From assembly GCA_025936825.1 (NCBI GenBank), contig JAICSO010000005.1, positions 1-64,000 on the forward strand: 64,000 nt of DNA, given 5' to 3'. Under the pieces are notes generated by a model that did not search any database, was not told the origin of the DNA, and worked only from the letters and a program-made list of their open reading frames with translations. The stretch comes from Terriglobales bacterium. GTDB lineage: Bacteria > Acidobacteriota > Terriglobia > Terriglobales > Acidobacteriaceae. Shown here piece by piece: positions 18,153 to 27,079 of the stretch. Numbering within the stretch: the first letter of the stretch is position 1; the number at the start of each line of letters is the position of its first letter. Made by a program: the position numbers and the translations under genes.

Positions 18153-18367
18153 TTCCGAACTCCGACCCGCCGACCTTACATGGAAAAACCTAGCATTCCA
18201 ATACAGTGAGCACTGTATTTCTGCCGGATTCTTCGTCCATCGCGGGATTTCTGAATTGCCTGTTTAGATGCCGGACGGTTTCCATCCGAACCCGAGCGCG
18301 ACGTAGAACCTGAGGAAAAAGCAAACCCGATTACAACATCTCAGTGGTCTGGGTTGAGGTTCTCTGT

Positions 18368-19021
18368 ATGGCAAAGAACAAAGCGTTTCCCACCGCGGCT
18401 GCTTTCCTGCCCAAAGAACGGACGCTTCCGACTCTTCAACACGCCTCCAAATTTTGCCAGGGATGTGATCTTTACTTGCGCGCGACACAAACTGTCTTCG
18501 GAGAAGGGACAAAGAACGCGAAGGTGATGCTCGTGGGCGAACAGCCTGGGGACAAGGAGGATGTCGAAGGCAGGCCCTTCGTCGGACCTGCTGGCAGGAT
18601 TCTGGACGAAGCGCTCGCCGCGGCCGGGATCGCTCGATCAGACGTCTATGTGACCAACGCCGTGAAGCATTTCAGCTGGACTCCCGATGAACGCGGAAAG
18701 CGCAGAATCCACAAGAAGCCGCGCTACTCGGAGATCCAGGCGTGTAGACCATGGCTGGATGCCGAAATCGAAGCAGTGCATCCCGAGGTCATCATCTGCA
18801 TGGGAGCCACGGCGGCTCAGGCGCTGCTCGGGAAAGAATTCAGCGTCTCGCGCCAGCGCGGCACAGCTGTTCCCTCCGACTTGGCGCCGTTTGTTATGGC
18901 TACGGTGCATCCATCGTCGATTCTGCGGGCTCGGGAAGATCGTCATGAGCAGATGCAAGCGTTTATTCGTGACCTGATTGTCGCGGCCAAGCAGATCCAC
19001 AAGCTGCGCCGAGCTGCGTGA
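18368..19021 (+). CDS. udgX: UdgX-type uracil-DNA glycosylase
   Basis: 217 residues from the ATG at 18368 (GAGGT nine bases upstream; a GTG eight codons earlier is less likely). Family 4/UdgX features: a cysteine pair at CQGC, the active-site loop GEQPGDKEDVEGRPFVGPAG (residues about 57-76), the UdgX-specific loop KRRIH (residues 111-115), and HPSS near residue 180. In studied UdgX proteins the His of KRRIH forms a covalent bond with the deoxyribose after uracil removal, so the enzyme stays attached to DNA. All of these residues are present here, although the full iron-sulfur cysteine set was not checked. Confidence 0.9.
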   Translation: MAKNKAFPTAAAFLPKERTLPTLQHASKFCQGCDLYLRATQTVFGEGTKNAKVMLVGEQPGDKEDVEGRPFVGPAGRILDEALAAAGIARSDVYVTNAVKHFSWTPDERGKRRIHKKPRYSEIQACRPWLDAEIEAVHPEVIICMGATAAQALLGKEFSVSRQRGTAVPSDLAPFVMATVHPSSILRAREDRHEQMQAFIRDLIVAAKQIHKLRRAA

Positions 19022-19072
19022 TGTCCTAGTACGCTTACAGCTTTTTCCCGATGGCGTTACGCCCTTCATCGG

Positions 19073-19273
19073 ATGGAGGCCGAGGACTATAGACGATACG
19101 CTGGCTATTCGAGGACACAAATGGCCTTACCTCAAGAGCAAGAAAAAGATCCGAAGGGCAAGCCCGGAGAAGAACCCAAACTACCACGACCGCCGGGAAA
19201 CAATGACCCCGAACCCGATGTGCCCGATGAGAGCGATGATCTCGGCGATCTGCTCAAACCTGTGATCGCGTAA
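19073..19273 (+). CDS. Small acidic hypothetical protein
   Basis: 66 residues; an internal ATG at 19121 could give a 50-residue form. Pro/Glu/Asp-rich, no domain, probably disordered. It lies between UdgX and the SDR gene in the same direction, which slightly supports it. No convincing ribosome site. Confidence 0.35.
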   Translation: MEAEDYRRYAGYSRTQMALPQEQEKDPKGKPGEEPKLPRPPGNNDPEPDVPDESDDLGDLLKPVIA

Positions 19274-19307
19274 CCCGTCGTTCGAAGCTTTAGCTGTGAG
19301 GCGAACC

Positions 19308-20399
19308 ATGACAGCCTTCAAACGAACGTTGGCGCGCCGGCTTATTTTTGGCGGAGCGATTGTTGGCGGAGGAACCGCAGCTCTTGCCGCGGGCACAATG
19401 GCGGGAATGGCATTCGGCTACTGGGCCATCAAGCAGACGCGGCGCTTCAACCTTCGCGGACGCACGGTGCTCATCACTGGCGGATCGCGAGGACTCGGGC
19501 TCGCGCTCGCGCGAGTGTTTCTGAGGCGCGGCGCGAAAGTGGCTCTCCTTGCGAGAGAGGCGGAAACCCTGGAGCGCGCCCGTCAGTTGCTGGCCGGAAA
19601 GGGGACTGTGTTTGTCCGCCCTTGCGACGTTCGCGACCCCCAACAGGTGCAGCAAGCAGTGGCAGATGTCCGCCAGGAACTAGGCGACATCGATGTGCTT
19701 ATTAACAATGCAGGCACGCTCACCGTGGGGCCGATGGACAGCATGACATCCGAGGATTACCAGGAGGCGCTGAATATTTATTTCTGGGCTCCGTTTCATA
19801 TGGCGCAAACAGTTCTTCCGTCCATGCGTCAACGCAAAACTGGGCGCATCGTGAACATTTCATCAATCGGCGGGAAAATTTCAGTTCCGCACCTGTTGCC
19901 ATATTCCACCGGGAAATTCGCGCTTTCCGGATGGTCGGAAGGGCTACGTCAGGAACTTCCCAAAGATGGCGTCTACGTGACGACCGTATATCCCGGCCTT
20001 ATGCGGACCGGCAGCCCGCGAAATGCCGAATTCAAAGGCAAGCATCACGATGAATACACATGGTTCACCTTGAGCGATGCCATGCCCGGGCTTTCCATTA
20101 GCGCCGACCGTGCCGCTCGCCAAATCGTGACAGCTTGCGAATACGGCCGCACGGAGCTGGTCGTCTCACTTCCGGCAAAAATCGCCATCAAAGCACACGC
20201 GCTCTTTCCAGGCATGAGTTCACTTGCCTTGCGGCTGACAAACCAGCTCTTACCGGACGCGGATGGGGTGCTTGAGAAGAGCAGTAAGAAAGGTTCTCAG
20301 AGCGAGACGGCGGCCACACGTTCGTTTCTTACCACGTTGGACAAGCAAGCAGCCAGGAAGAACAACCAGGTTCCAAATCCCACAGCGGTGACGACATGA
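19308..20399 (+). CDS. SDR-family oxidoreductase with N-terminal membrane segment
   Basis: 363 residues. The ATG at 19308 has GTGAGG seven bases upstream; a GTG four codons earlier overlaps that site. Residues about 10-35 are hydrophobic (FGGAIVGGGTAALAAGTMAG), likely a membrane anchor. The Rossmann loop is ITGGSRGLGLALA, then NNAG, a catalytic Ser in NISS and YSTGK (Tyr-x-x-x-Lys). A classical SDR of about 250 residues follows the anchor, with a basic C-terminal tail. The substrate is unknown. Its stop overlaps the next gene's start by four bases. Confidence 0.85.
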   Translation: MTAFKRTLARRLIFGGAIVGGGTAALAAGTMAGMAFGYWAIKQTRRFNLRGRTVLITGGSRGLGLALARVFLRRGAKVALLAREAETLERARQLLAGKGTVFVRPCDVRDPQQVQQAVADVRQELGDIDVLINNAGTLTVGPMDSMTSEDYQEALNIYFWAPFHMAQTVLPSMRQRKTGRIVNISSIGGKISVPHLLPYSTGKFALSGWSEGLRQELPKDGVYVTTVYPGLMRTGSPRNAEFKGKHHDEYTWFTLSDAMPGLSISADRAARQIVTACEYGRTELVVSLPAKIAIKAHALFPGMSSLALRLTNQLLPDADGVLEKSSKKGSQSETAATRSFLTTLDKQAARKNNQVPNPTAVTT

Positions 20400-21160
20400 C
20401 TATTACGACGAATTTAGCTCCGAAGAATGGCGAGAAGGAATTCTCGCGACGGCCCGCAACTTCAACCCAGGAAGCGATCCTGACGCTCGCTGCAGGCAGC
20501 GCCCTCGCCGGCCTCGGAATCTGGCGACGTGGGTGGTTCGGCGCCACTATGGGCGCGGCAGGTGGTTATCTTTTGTACTGCGGCGTGCGCGATTTCCAGC
20601 GCCCGTATCAGGGTCGGGTGCGCGTGAGCTACACCATCGGCAAAGATCGGCAGGAGATCTATGACTTCGCCTCCAATCCTCAGAATTGGCCAAGATTCAT
20701 GCACGCGATTCAGGTCGAAAACCGTGGGAATGGGCAGTTTGCGTTTTCGATAGGCGAGCCTGCAGGGATCGACTTCGAATCCAACGTTCAGATCACCGAT
20801 CAGCAAGCGGGCGAACACATCGCCTGGGCATCCGCCGAGCAGATGCTCGAGCATCGCGGCGTGATTCGCTTCAAGCAAGCGCCCGGTGACCGTGGCACCG
20901 AGGTTTCAGTCGCGCTGGAGTACAAGGCGCCCGCAGGACCAATCGCCCGCGCCTTGGCGTCGCTTGTGGGATGGGGGCCGGAGCAGGTGGTGCGCGAGAG
21001 CCTTCGCCACCTTAAACAACTGCTCGAAGCCGGCGAGATTCCGACGACCAAGGGCCAACCTTCTGGCGCACGCGGTATTCGCGGCACCGCAAAACGAATC
21101 ATGTTCCGTGAAGGCCCTAGCGAACAAGCCGTGGAACAGACCCGCATGGCAGGCGACTAG
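20396..21160 (+). CDS. SRPBCC-domain protein (cyclase/dehydrase type)
   Basis: 254 residues. A short hydrophobic pair of segments ([17 protein letters not shown], then [16 protein letters not shown]) at residues 27-62 is followed by a START-like SRPBCC domain: [16 protein letters not shown] is the usual opening of polyketide-cyclase/YndB-like members. The ATG lies inside the last codons of the SDR (ATGA overlap), implying coupled expression. Probably binds a hydrophobic ligand near the membrane. Confidence 0.8.
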   Translation: MTITTNLAPKNGEKEFSRRPATSTQEAILTLAAGSALAGLGIWRRGWFGATMGAAGGYLLYCGVRDFQRPYQGRVRVSYTIGKDRQEIYDFASNPQNWPRFMHAIQVENRGNGQFAFSIGEPAGIDFESNVQITDQQAGEHIAWASAEQMLEHRGVIRFKQAPGDRGTEVSVALEYKAPAGPIARALASLVGWGPEQVVRESLRHLKQLLEAGEIPTTKGQPSGARGIRGTAKRIMFREGPSEQAVEQTRMAGD

Positions 21161-21189
21161 TAACACCAGATCAAGTTTCGGAGGATTCT

Positions 21190-22380
21190 GTGAAAGCACT
21201 TTGTTGGCAGGGAAAAACCAGCGCTAGCGTCGAGCGTGTGAACGACCCAAGCATTCTGAACCCGCGTGATGCCATTCTGCGCATTACTCGTACGGCGATT
21301 TGTGGCTCCGATCTTCACCTTTACGACGGCTACATTCCAACCATGGAACCGGGCGATGTTCTCGGCCATGAATTTATGGGGGAAGTGATCGAGACGGGAT
21401 CTGAAGTGAAGAAAGTGAAAAAGGGCGACCGGGTGGTGGTGCCCTTCACAATCTCGTGCGGGCAGTGTTTTTACTGCAAGAACCAGATGTGGTCGGCTTG
21501 CGACAACACCAACCCGAACGCCTGGATCATGGAAAAGATGTACGGCTACTCCGGTTCCGCGCTGTACGGCTACAGCCACATGATGGGCGGCTATGCGGGA
21601 GGCCAGGCCCAATATGTTCGCGTGCCTTTCGCGGACATTGGTTGCCTGCAAGTTCCTGACGGCATCGACGACGAGAAGGTGCTTTTCCTTTCAGACATTT
21701 TTCCCACGGGATACATGGCCGCGGAAAACTGCGACCTGAAGGGCGGGGAAGTGGTTGCCATCTGGGGATGTGGCCCCGTCGGCCAATTCACGATTCGTAG
21801 CGCATTCATGCTGGGAGCGGAGCGGGTGATCGCGATTGATCGAATTCCAGAACGCCTGAAAATGGCGCGCGCCGGCGGAGCGGAGATCATCAACTATGAA
21901 GAAGTGGACGATCTTGTCGAAGAACTGAAATGGGTAACTGGAGGTCGCGGCCCCGATGCATGCATCGACGCTGTCGGCCTTGAAGCGCATGGAGTCGGTT
22001 TAGCTGCCGCGTACGACTACTCCAAGCAGCGAATGAAAATGTCTTTCGATCGACCAATTGTGCTGCGTCAAGTCATGCAGGCGTGCCGCAAAGGTGGCGT
22101 GGTCTCCATTCCGGGTGTATATGGCGGTTTCCTCGACAAGATTCCTTTTGGTGCGGCGTTCGGAAAAGGGCTGATCTTCAAGATGGGGCAAACTCACATG
22201 CACAAGTACATGCAGCCGCTATTGCAGCGAGTGCAGAACGGCGAAATTGATCCCAGCTTCGTGATCACGCACCGGCTAAGCCTCGATGAAGCTCCGGAAG
22301 CTTACAAGACCTTTCGCGATAAACAAGATCAATGCATCAAGGTGGTTTTGGATCCTTGGAAGGAAGCCGCGGCAGCCTAG
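21190..22380 (+). CDS. Zinc-dependent alcohol/formaldehyde dehydrogenase
   Basis: 396 residues from GTG with GGAGG five bases upstream. Zinc-site residues: CGSDLH near residue 38, GHEFMGEV, then a [16 protein letters not shown] structural-zinc loop (four Cys with normal spacing). NAD(P) binding at [18 protein letters not shown]. This resembles glutathione-independent formaldehyde dehydrogenase-like enzymes of the MDR superfamily. It is 29 bases downstream of the SRPBCC gene. The substrate is not certain. Confidence 0.88.
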   Translation: MKALCWQGKTSASVERVNDPSILNPRDAILRITRTAICGSDLHLYDGYIPTMEPGDVLGHEFMGEVIETGSEVKKVKKGDRVVVPFTISCGQCFYCKNQMWSACDNTNPNAWIMEKMYGYSGSALYGYSHMMGGYAGGQAQYVRVPFADIGCLQVPDGIDDEKVLFLSDIFPTGYMAAENCDLKGGEVVAIWGCGPVGQFTIRSAFMLGAERVIAIDRIPERLKMARAGGAEIINYEEVDDLVEELKWVTGGRGPDACIDAVGLEAHGVGLAAAYDYSKQRMKMSFDRPIVLRQVMQACRKGGVVSIPGVYGGFLDKIPFGAAFGKGLIFKMGQTHMHKYMQPLLQRVQNGEIDPSFVITHRLSLDEAPEAYKTFRDKQDQCIKVVLDPWKEAAAA

Positions 22381-22498
22381 AAGAATTGATCATTGAGACA
22401 TCGGATCCTTGAATCATTCAAAATCATGGCTCCGGCCTTCTTCAATGATTCAATCCCTCAATGACTCGATGATCCGATGATTCAATGATTTCAATCGC
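22381..22498. repeat. Palindromic intergenic element, copy 2
   Basis: Left arm AAGAATTGATCATTGAGACA with following GGATCCTTGAATCATT, right arm TTCAATGATTCAATCCCTCA and GATCCGATGATTCAATGATT. It starts directly behind the stop at 22380, as copy 1 does behind its gene. Confidence 0.7.
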
Positions 22499-22573
22499 CT
22501 TGCTCCAGCCAGCAGCTATTAACCAGGTAGTACCTGTGCTCATTTCTGAATCCCGAAAGCCGGAAACTGCGTC

Positions 22574-22582
22574 TGTTATAAT
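22574..22582 (+). promoter_or_regulatory. Extended -10 promoter of the Fe-S carrier gene
   Basis: TGTTATAAT is a perfect extended -10 (TGn plus TATAAT). Transcription would start near 22589, leaving a leader of about 16 bases that holds AAAGGAGAG. No good -35 is visible, as expected for extended -10 promoters. Confidence 0.65.
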
Positions 22583-22604
22583 GAGCTAGTCAAAGGAGAG
22601 ATTA

Positions 22605-22979
22605 ATGGCCACAACCACGCCCGAAATTCAGCCCCAGGAAGCGACCAAAAAGACCCCGATCACGCTGACTCCGAAGGCAGTTGCCAAAGTGAAGGAAATC
22701 ATGGGCCAGCAGAACCCTGTGCCCGCCGGCTTGCGCGTGGGAGTGGTGGGTGGAGGCTGCTCCGGCTTCTCCTATTCGATGGCCTTCGAGAACGCCCCGG
22801 GGCTCATGGACAAGACCTATGACTTTGACGGCCTGAAGGTGTACGTGGATGCGACGTCTCTCACTTACCTGACTGGATGCACGGTTGACTACCTCGAAAC
22901 CCTCGAGGGCGCCGGCTTCAAGTTCGATAATCCACAGGTAAAGAGCACCTGCGGCTGCGGTTCGTCCTTCAGCGTGTAA
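22605..22979 (+). CDS. A-type iron-sulfur cluster carrier (HesB/IscA/ErpA family)
   Basis: 124 residues, with AAAGGAGAG ahead of the ATG. The three cluster-binding cysteines are in GGGCSGFSY and CGCGSS, with normal family spacing. A Thr/Lys-rich N-terminal extension of about 18 residues precedes the fold. It delivers Fe-S clusters to client proteins, for instance the radical-SAM MqnC further along. ErpA and IscA cannot be told apart by eye. Confidence 0.92.
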   Translation: MATTTPEIQPQEATKKTPITLTPKAVAKVKEIMGQQNPVPAGLRVGVVGGGCSGFSYSMAFENAPGLMDKTYDFDGLKVYVDATSLTYLTGCTVDYLETLEGAGFKFDNPQVKSTCGCGSSFSV

Positions 22980-23001
22980 CTCACGTTGAATTCAGCTTTT
23001 T

Positions 23002-23028
23002 AAGGCCCCTTTCGAGGGGCCTTTGCTT
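23002..23028 (+). terminator. Rho-independent terminator after Fe-S carrier gene
   Basis: AAGGCCCCT - TTCG - AGGGGCCTT stem with a UUCG-class loop, followed by a T-rich CTTTGCTTTG stretch. Confidence 0.8.
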
Positions 23029-23120
23029 TGGTGGTTACTTCCGGAATGAGCATCTGCTCTGAGCGGCTGTACCGAATCCACCGTATGGAATGCTTGTAGC
23101 CCAGAATTTAATCTCTACTC

Positions 23121-23315
23121 ATGCGCCACAAAGACAAGTCCGAGTCGCCGTGCCAGGAAAAGCCGGCACAGATGTCTGGTTCCGCGGGAGAAGATAAGAA
23201 CCAAACCTCAGAACAGAATTTCCCAGCCCGTCTCCGCATCAAGGTAGGTCCACCGGAAGCTTCCTGGAGCCATGCCAAATGGCTAGCGCTCGCGGATCAG
23301 GCGCTTCTCGAATAA
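23121..23315 (+). CDS. Possible small hypothetical protein
   Basis: 64 residues, polar and charged, with a more hydrophobic end (SHAKWLALADQALLE). Convergent with the pseudopilin gene, six bases away. No ribosome site, so it may be chance. Confidence 0.3.
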   Translation: MRHKDKSESPCQEKPAQMSGSAGEDKNQTSEQNFPARLRIKVGPPEASWSHAKWLALADQALLE

Positions 23316-23320
23316 AGAGC

Positions 23321-24208
23321 TTACTGTTGCTGGTTTTGCGGTGCAGGAGATTGCCCAGGATTGTTTACAAATCCAGGGTTGTTCCCGAACCCTGAATTCC
23401 CGGAAGCAGGATTGTTGCCGTTCTGCTGTTGTTGATCGGGAGTGTTGTTGATCATCAGCGGCGGCTGATTCGGTGTCATTAATAGCCCACCCCGGTCCGT
23501 GGTCGGATCGTAGATGAACTGCCACTGGTTATAGTGGTTCTTCTTGTTGAACTCGCGGATAGTCTTGTCCTTGTTCATGCTCGCGACGCCCACAATCCCT
23601 CCGCCGCCGAAAACCTGCGGCGCGCCATTCGGCCCAGCTTGTTGAGAGAGCGGTTGCGGAGGCGGAGGCGTTCCGGGAGGAGTGCCACTCACAGGCTGAT
23701 TGGCCTGCGTAACGTCGCTGGGGGCTTCCACAGGCGCATTCGTCGACATAATTGCGCTTGGTCCTGCTGAGGTTGAGACTGGTGAATTGTCATTCACGGC
23801 TCCCGGAGAGCCGGGATCTGAGCGATTCATCTGCGCGACCGGAACGCCCGGGGTGGCGCCAAATGACATCTGCACATCGCCCAGCCGCAACAGCTTGAAA
23901 TCCCGTTCCTGCCCTGTCTTCGGATCGCGGTTCAGCGGATCTTTGTATCGCCTCCGCAAAAAGCGCTGGTTGTTCGTATTCTCCAGGTCTTCAATACGCG
24001 TGGGATAACGCCCAAATGCTTTGAAGTACTTGCGCACCGCCCGCGAATACTGCACTCCGCGGTGGATCAGCTCCTCTTCGCGATCGCGCTTGATCTGGAA
24101 ATCAATCTTCTGGATGGTGGTGAACACCCCAATCGACAGCAGCGCCACGATTAGCAGCAACGCTAGCAGAACGTAGCCGGATTGCGAGTTGCGTTTAGAA
24201 CTTCTCAT
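23321..24208 (-). CDS. Type II secretion/pseudopilin-like protein
   Basis: 295 residues from the ATG at 24208. The N-terminus has a short basic leader then GYVLLALLLIVALLSIGVFT and a long helix (EELIHRGVQYSRAVRKYFKA), like GspG-type pseudopilins, although the +5 Glu of classical prepilins is absent. FGRYPTRIEDLENT and the DPLNRD region resemble the GspG core. The last 130 residues are Pro/Gly/Asn/Gln-rich and low in complexity. It is the last gene of the pilus operon. Confidence 0.7.
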   Translation of the reverse strand: MRSSKRNSQSGYVLLALLLIVALLSIGVFTTIQKIDFQIKRDREEELIHRGVQYSRAVRKYFKAFGRYPTRIEDLENTNNQRFLRRRYKDPLNRDPKTGQERDFKLLRLGDVQMSFGATPGVPVAQMNRSDPGSPGAVNDNSPVSTSAGPSAIMSTNAPVEAPSDVTQANQPVSGTPPGTPPPPQPLSQQAGPNGAPQVFGGGGIVGVASMNKDKTIREFNKKNHYNQWQFIYDPTTDRGGLLMTPNQPPLMINNTPDQQQQNGNNPASGNSGFGNNPGFVNNPGQSPAPQNQQQ

Positions 24209-24211
24209 CAA

Positions 24212-24326
24212 ATTCCAAATTGAATCATTGAAAACATCGGATCATTGAAACATTGAAAGCAACCAACACATGCAGCAGTGGTTTTCCAATGATTCAATCC
24301 CTCAATGCTTCAATGACTCAATTCTT
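24212..24326. repeat. Palindromic intergenic element, copy 3
   Basis: AATTGAATCATTGAAAACAT with CGGATCATTGAAACATTGAA on one arm, CCAATGATTCAATCCCTCAA and TGCTTCAATGACTCAATT on the other. Read on the minus strand, it fills the gap from directly behind the PilP-like stop to the start of the pseudopilin, inside the operon. Confidence 0.7.
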
Positions 24327-24932
24327 CTACCCTTGGGTCAGCGGAATGCTCTGGCGGTTGTTGCTAAGCACGTCGAGAATATCCACCGAGTTCGCGGAAA
24401 TCTTCATTACCTTGTACCGGCGGTCTACGATATCGCCTTCTTTGGCGATAAAAACGTCTTCGTTGTGAGCCAGGAAAATGCGCTTTGTGCCTCCCGCTGG
24501 CGTCGCAAAGCCGTAAAACTTCAATTCAATAGGAGGCGGCGGAGGGGGCACGTAGGCCTGCGGTTGAGGGGTTTGCTGCTGTCGATCGGTAGCAACGGGG
24601 ATCTTCGGCTGCGGTATGTCAACAAACACCCTGAAGATATTCCTTCCATTGCCTTCATACTTCAATTCTTCGCTGGACTTCAGCACATCAAACCGCAAAC
24701 TCGGATCCAAGGTCTGCGCAGGATCTTTCTTGGTCGTGGCATTGCGATTTCCTGTGTTGTTTCGCTGTCGCGGGGCGACATTCGCCGCGACGTTCGCCGG
24801 CGCAGGGACGTTTGTCGACGCAGAACTCGACCCGAACCATCCGGAGACTTCATACGCCAGCGCCAACACGGCGAGCACGCCCAGGACCACTGCCGCGATG
24901 ACCTTGTTCTTGTTTTCCGCGCCTAGCTTCAC
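24327..24932 (-). CDS. PilP/GspC-like pilus assembly protein
   Basis: 201 residues from a GTG overlapping the PilO stop (GTGA). One membrane helix near residues 12-30, a disordered linker, then RNIFRVFVDIP and a GspC/PilP-like beta domain of about 90 residues (KFYGFATPAGGTKRIFLAHN). In other type IV pilus systems PilP links the PilN/PilO inner-membrane complex to the secretin. No lipobox was seen, so anchoring is by the helix. No PilQ secretin is encoded in the window. Confidence 0.72.
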   Translation of the reverse strand: MKLGAENKNKVIAAVVLGVLAVLALAYEVSGWFGSSSASTNVPAPANVAANVAPRQRNNTGNRNATTKKDPAQTLDPSLRFDVLKSSEELKYEGNGRNIFRVFVDIPQPKIPVATDRQQQTPQPQAYVPPPPPPIELKFYGFATPAGGTKRIFLAHNEDVFIAKEGDIVDRRYKVMKISANSVDILDVLSNNRQSIPLTQG

Positions 24933-25459
24933 GAATTCCTCAAATACGTTTCAAGCTTAATGTGCAGCCGCACACCGCCACTTTGTTCCCCTCCGAGATC
25001 CAACCCATCGATCATGAAGAACAACTGGCTGCGTTCCAGGGAGTTGATGAATTTCGCCAGAGGCACATAATCTCCGGAAACCTCGGCATCGATTTCAACC
25101 CGTTGCAAGCTGGGTATGTCCGCATCCTTCTCCGCATATTTCTCGCTCGACACTCTCACTCCGCTTTCTGCTGCAATTTTGTCGAGATTGCTCGAGATGG
25201 CAGAATAGCTGGAAGGGAAGCGGTCCCGGTAGAACGCGTCGATCTCTCGCTTGGCTTGGGGGATTTTCTTGTCCAGCCCGCGCCAGGGCGCCGATTCGCG
25301 CGCTTTCAACCCCATCCACGCCTGCCGCAGTTCCTCCTGACGCAAGCTCTCGCGTCCAGCGACGGGCGTCATGAGCATGGCTACAGCGGCAGCATCCAGT
25401 GCCAATAACACGGCGATCACGATATAGAGCCGATTGCGGGTTTGCTTCAGGTCTGCCAT
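24929..25459 (-). CDS. pilO: Type IV pilus assembly protein PilO
   Basis: 176 residues. N-terminal membrane helix (LYIVIAVLLALDAAAVAML), a coiled-coil segment and a ferredoxin-like C-terminal domain (RVEIDAEVSGDYVPLAKFIN) match PilO. Its start overlaps the PilN stop by one base (TAATG). Confidence 0.85.
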   Translation of the reverse strand: MADLKQTRNRLYIVIAVLLALDAAAVAMLMTPVAGRESLRQEELRQAWMGLKARESAPWRGLDKKIPQAKREIDAFYRDRFPSSYSAISSNLDKIAAESGVRVSSEKYAEKDADIPSLQRVEIDAEVSGDYVPLAKFINSLERSQLFFMIDGLDLGGEQSGGVRLHIKLETYLRNS

Positions 25460-26061
25460 TAGTGCATTCCCCCGCTAGTCTGGTTCGGTTGATCCCACGG
25501 GGTGTACACGGCTTCAATGTCAAACGTGACGCGATCGTTGGTTGGCGACTGCTCCGTTGCAAAACCTTCATTAACAATCTTGGTTTGCTTGAAGTGCTTG
25601 GAACTCTCCATCTTCCGAACCAGATCAAGCGCCTGCACATGCGAATCCCCGCCAACCACCAACTTGAGCTGGACGTTATTGTCGGTAGATGCCGGATGAA
25701 TCGAGATTACATGCAGATGCGCCGGCATTACCTGTTCCAGGTCTTCGAAGACCCGGGTCCACGAAAATGATTTGCGCTCGAACAATCGATTAAGGAACTG
25801 GGATTGCTCTCTCAATTCACGGTTCTGCGGCTGATTGAGTACGGCTTCAGCATCCCCCTTCTCACGATCGTAAGCCGCGACCTGCGACTGCAGCTTGTCC
25901 AATTCCCGGCGGTCGTGGCCAGCTCGCACATAGCCGGTCGCCGCCATGAAGATCAGCAAGGCAGTAACCAGTGCAAGCAAGCCCAGTCCGGTGGCCCAAT
26001 AGGTCCAGAACTGCCGCGAATCTTCGTACGGCCGGGTCGCGAGATTGATATCGATTCGCAT
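25459..26061 (-). CDS. pilN: Type IV pilus assembly protein PilN
   Basis: 200 residues from the ATG at 26061, which overlaps the PilM stop by one base (TGATG); this decides the start over a longer in-frame option. MRIDINLATRPYEDS is the PilM-binding INL motif of PilN. A membrane helix at about residues 22-44 and a periplasmic coiled coil with a ferredoxin-like domain follow. Confidence 0.9.
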   Translation of the reverse strand: MRIDINLATRPYEDSRQFWTYWATGLGLLALVTALLIFMAATGYVRAGHDRRELDKLQSQVAAYDREKGDAEAVLNQPQNRELREQSQFLNRLFERKSFSWTRVFEDLEQVMPAHLHVISIHPASTDNNVQLKLVVGGDSHVQALDLVRKMESSKHFKQTKIVNEGFATEQSPTNDRVTFDIEAVYTPWDQPNQTSGGMH

Positions 26062-26960
26062 CAGTTTGTGCTCAGAAGCGCGCCAACAACCCCTGCCATT
26101 CGCCACTTCGGAATCGAGCCGCCGCCCAATCCCAATTGCGACGCTTGTACTAGTTCCTTGACCTCAGCGCCTGTCTGCGATTGCAGAGCTGCCGCCACCG
26201 CGGTGATATCCGAGATTCCCGAAACGAAAATCTGCTCGATATTGGTGTTATACGTGTCCTGAAAAAACACCACCGAGGGGTACACATCTTCTGCCAACTG
26301 CTCGCCGCTGATGGTCACCCCGCGTGTGTTTTCCAGCGTACGGAAGAGCAGCAACTGCTGCTGATCGAGCAGCGCGATACTGGTGGTGCGAGCGTCCACT
26401 TTCACCAGCAGCGTTCCCCGATCCGCGGGTGCTCCGCGGACCGCAGCCAACATTGAGGGCAGCACTACGCCCGGACTGAATCCCGCTTCGCGAATGACTG
26501 CTTCATATTCTTGAATCACACTGTTCAGCGCGACCGCTGCCACCACGCGCACAGTGCCGTTCGAGGTTTGCGCCTGATACGAGACTTTCGCCTTGTCGAC
26601 GTCGAATGGAAGTGACTTGCGCAGACGGAAGCGCACGACGCCCTCAGCTTCTTCATGATTCTGCGGCAAAGTTTCAAAGTCGAGTAGGGCGACTCGCACT
26701 GCCGCGTCTGGAAGCACCGCCGTGACCTCCCGCGAACGCGATCCGACGTTGCCCAGTACTTCACGCAACGCCGTGACGACCGCATCCGGCTGACGCAGGT
26801 TGCCTTCCGTCAGGTCTGGAACCACGCACCCAGGCACCAATTCGCTGGTGGAGCACAGCTCCAGCACCTGGCGCGAATCCGCAGCGCGTGCCGCGATCAC
26901 GCGGTCGGCCGCGATCTCGCACGCCAGCTTCGGCCTGCCGGACTGGTACCTGGAACTCAT
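26061..26960 (-). CDS. pilM: Type IV pilus assembly protein PilM
   Basis: 299 residues. An actin-like ATPase fold: LACEIAADRVIAARAADSR at the N-terminus, LVKVDARTTSIALLDQQQLL as phosphate-2 region and the AEDVYPSVVFFQDTYN segment. PilM is the cytoplasmic ring partner that binds the PilN tail. AGGGA precedes the ATG. The gap to PilB is 119 bases and holds an 11-base inverted repeat. Confidence 0.85.
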   Translation of the reverse strand: MSSRYQSGRPKLACEIAADRVIAARAADSRQVLELCSTSELVPGCVVPDLTEGNLRQPDAVVTALREVLGNVGSRSREVTAVLPDAAVRVALLDFETLPQNHEEAEGVVRFRLRKSLPFDVDKAKVSYQAQTSNGTVRVVAAVALNSVIQEYEAVIREAGFSPGVVLPSMLAAVRGAPADRGTLLVKVDARTTSIALLDQQQLLLFRTLENTRGVTISGEQLAEDVYPSVVFFQDTYNTNIEQIFVSGISDITAVAAALQSQTGAEVKELVQASQLGLGGGSIPKWRMAGVVGALLSTN

Positions 26961-26989
26961 TTCCCTGTGAACTCTATTAAATCAAAATA

Positions 26990-27077
26990 AAGTTGCCAGT
27001 AGCTAGTTGCCCGTTGTCAGCCTGAGTACATCAGCACAGCCTGACACTGACGACTGATCACTAACCACTGGCAACTT
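26990..27077. repeat. 11-base inverted repeat between pilM and pilB
   Basis: AAGTTGCCAGT at 26990-27000 and ACTGGCAACTT at 27067-27077 pair perfectly with a 66-base loop. It sits inside the pilus operon, where it may process or attenuate the transcript. Confidence 0.6.
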
Positions 27078-27079
27078 GG

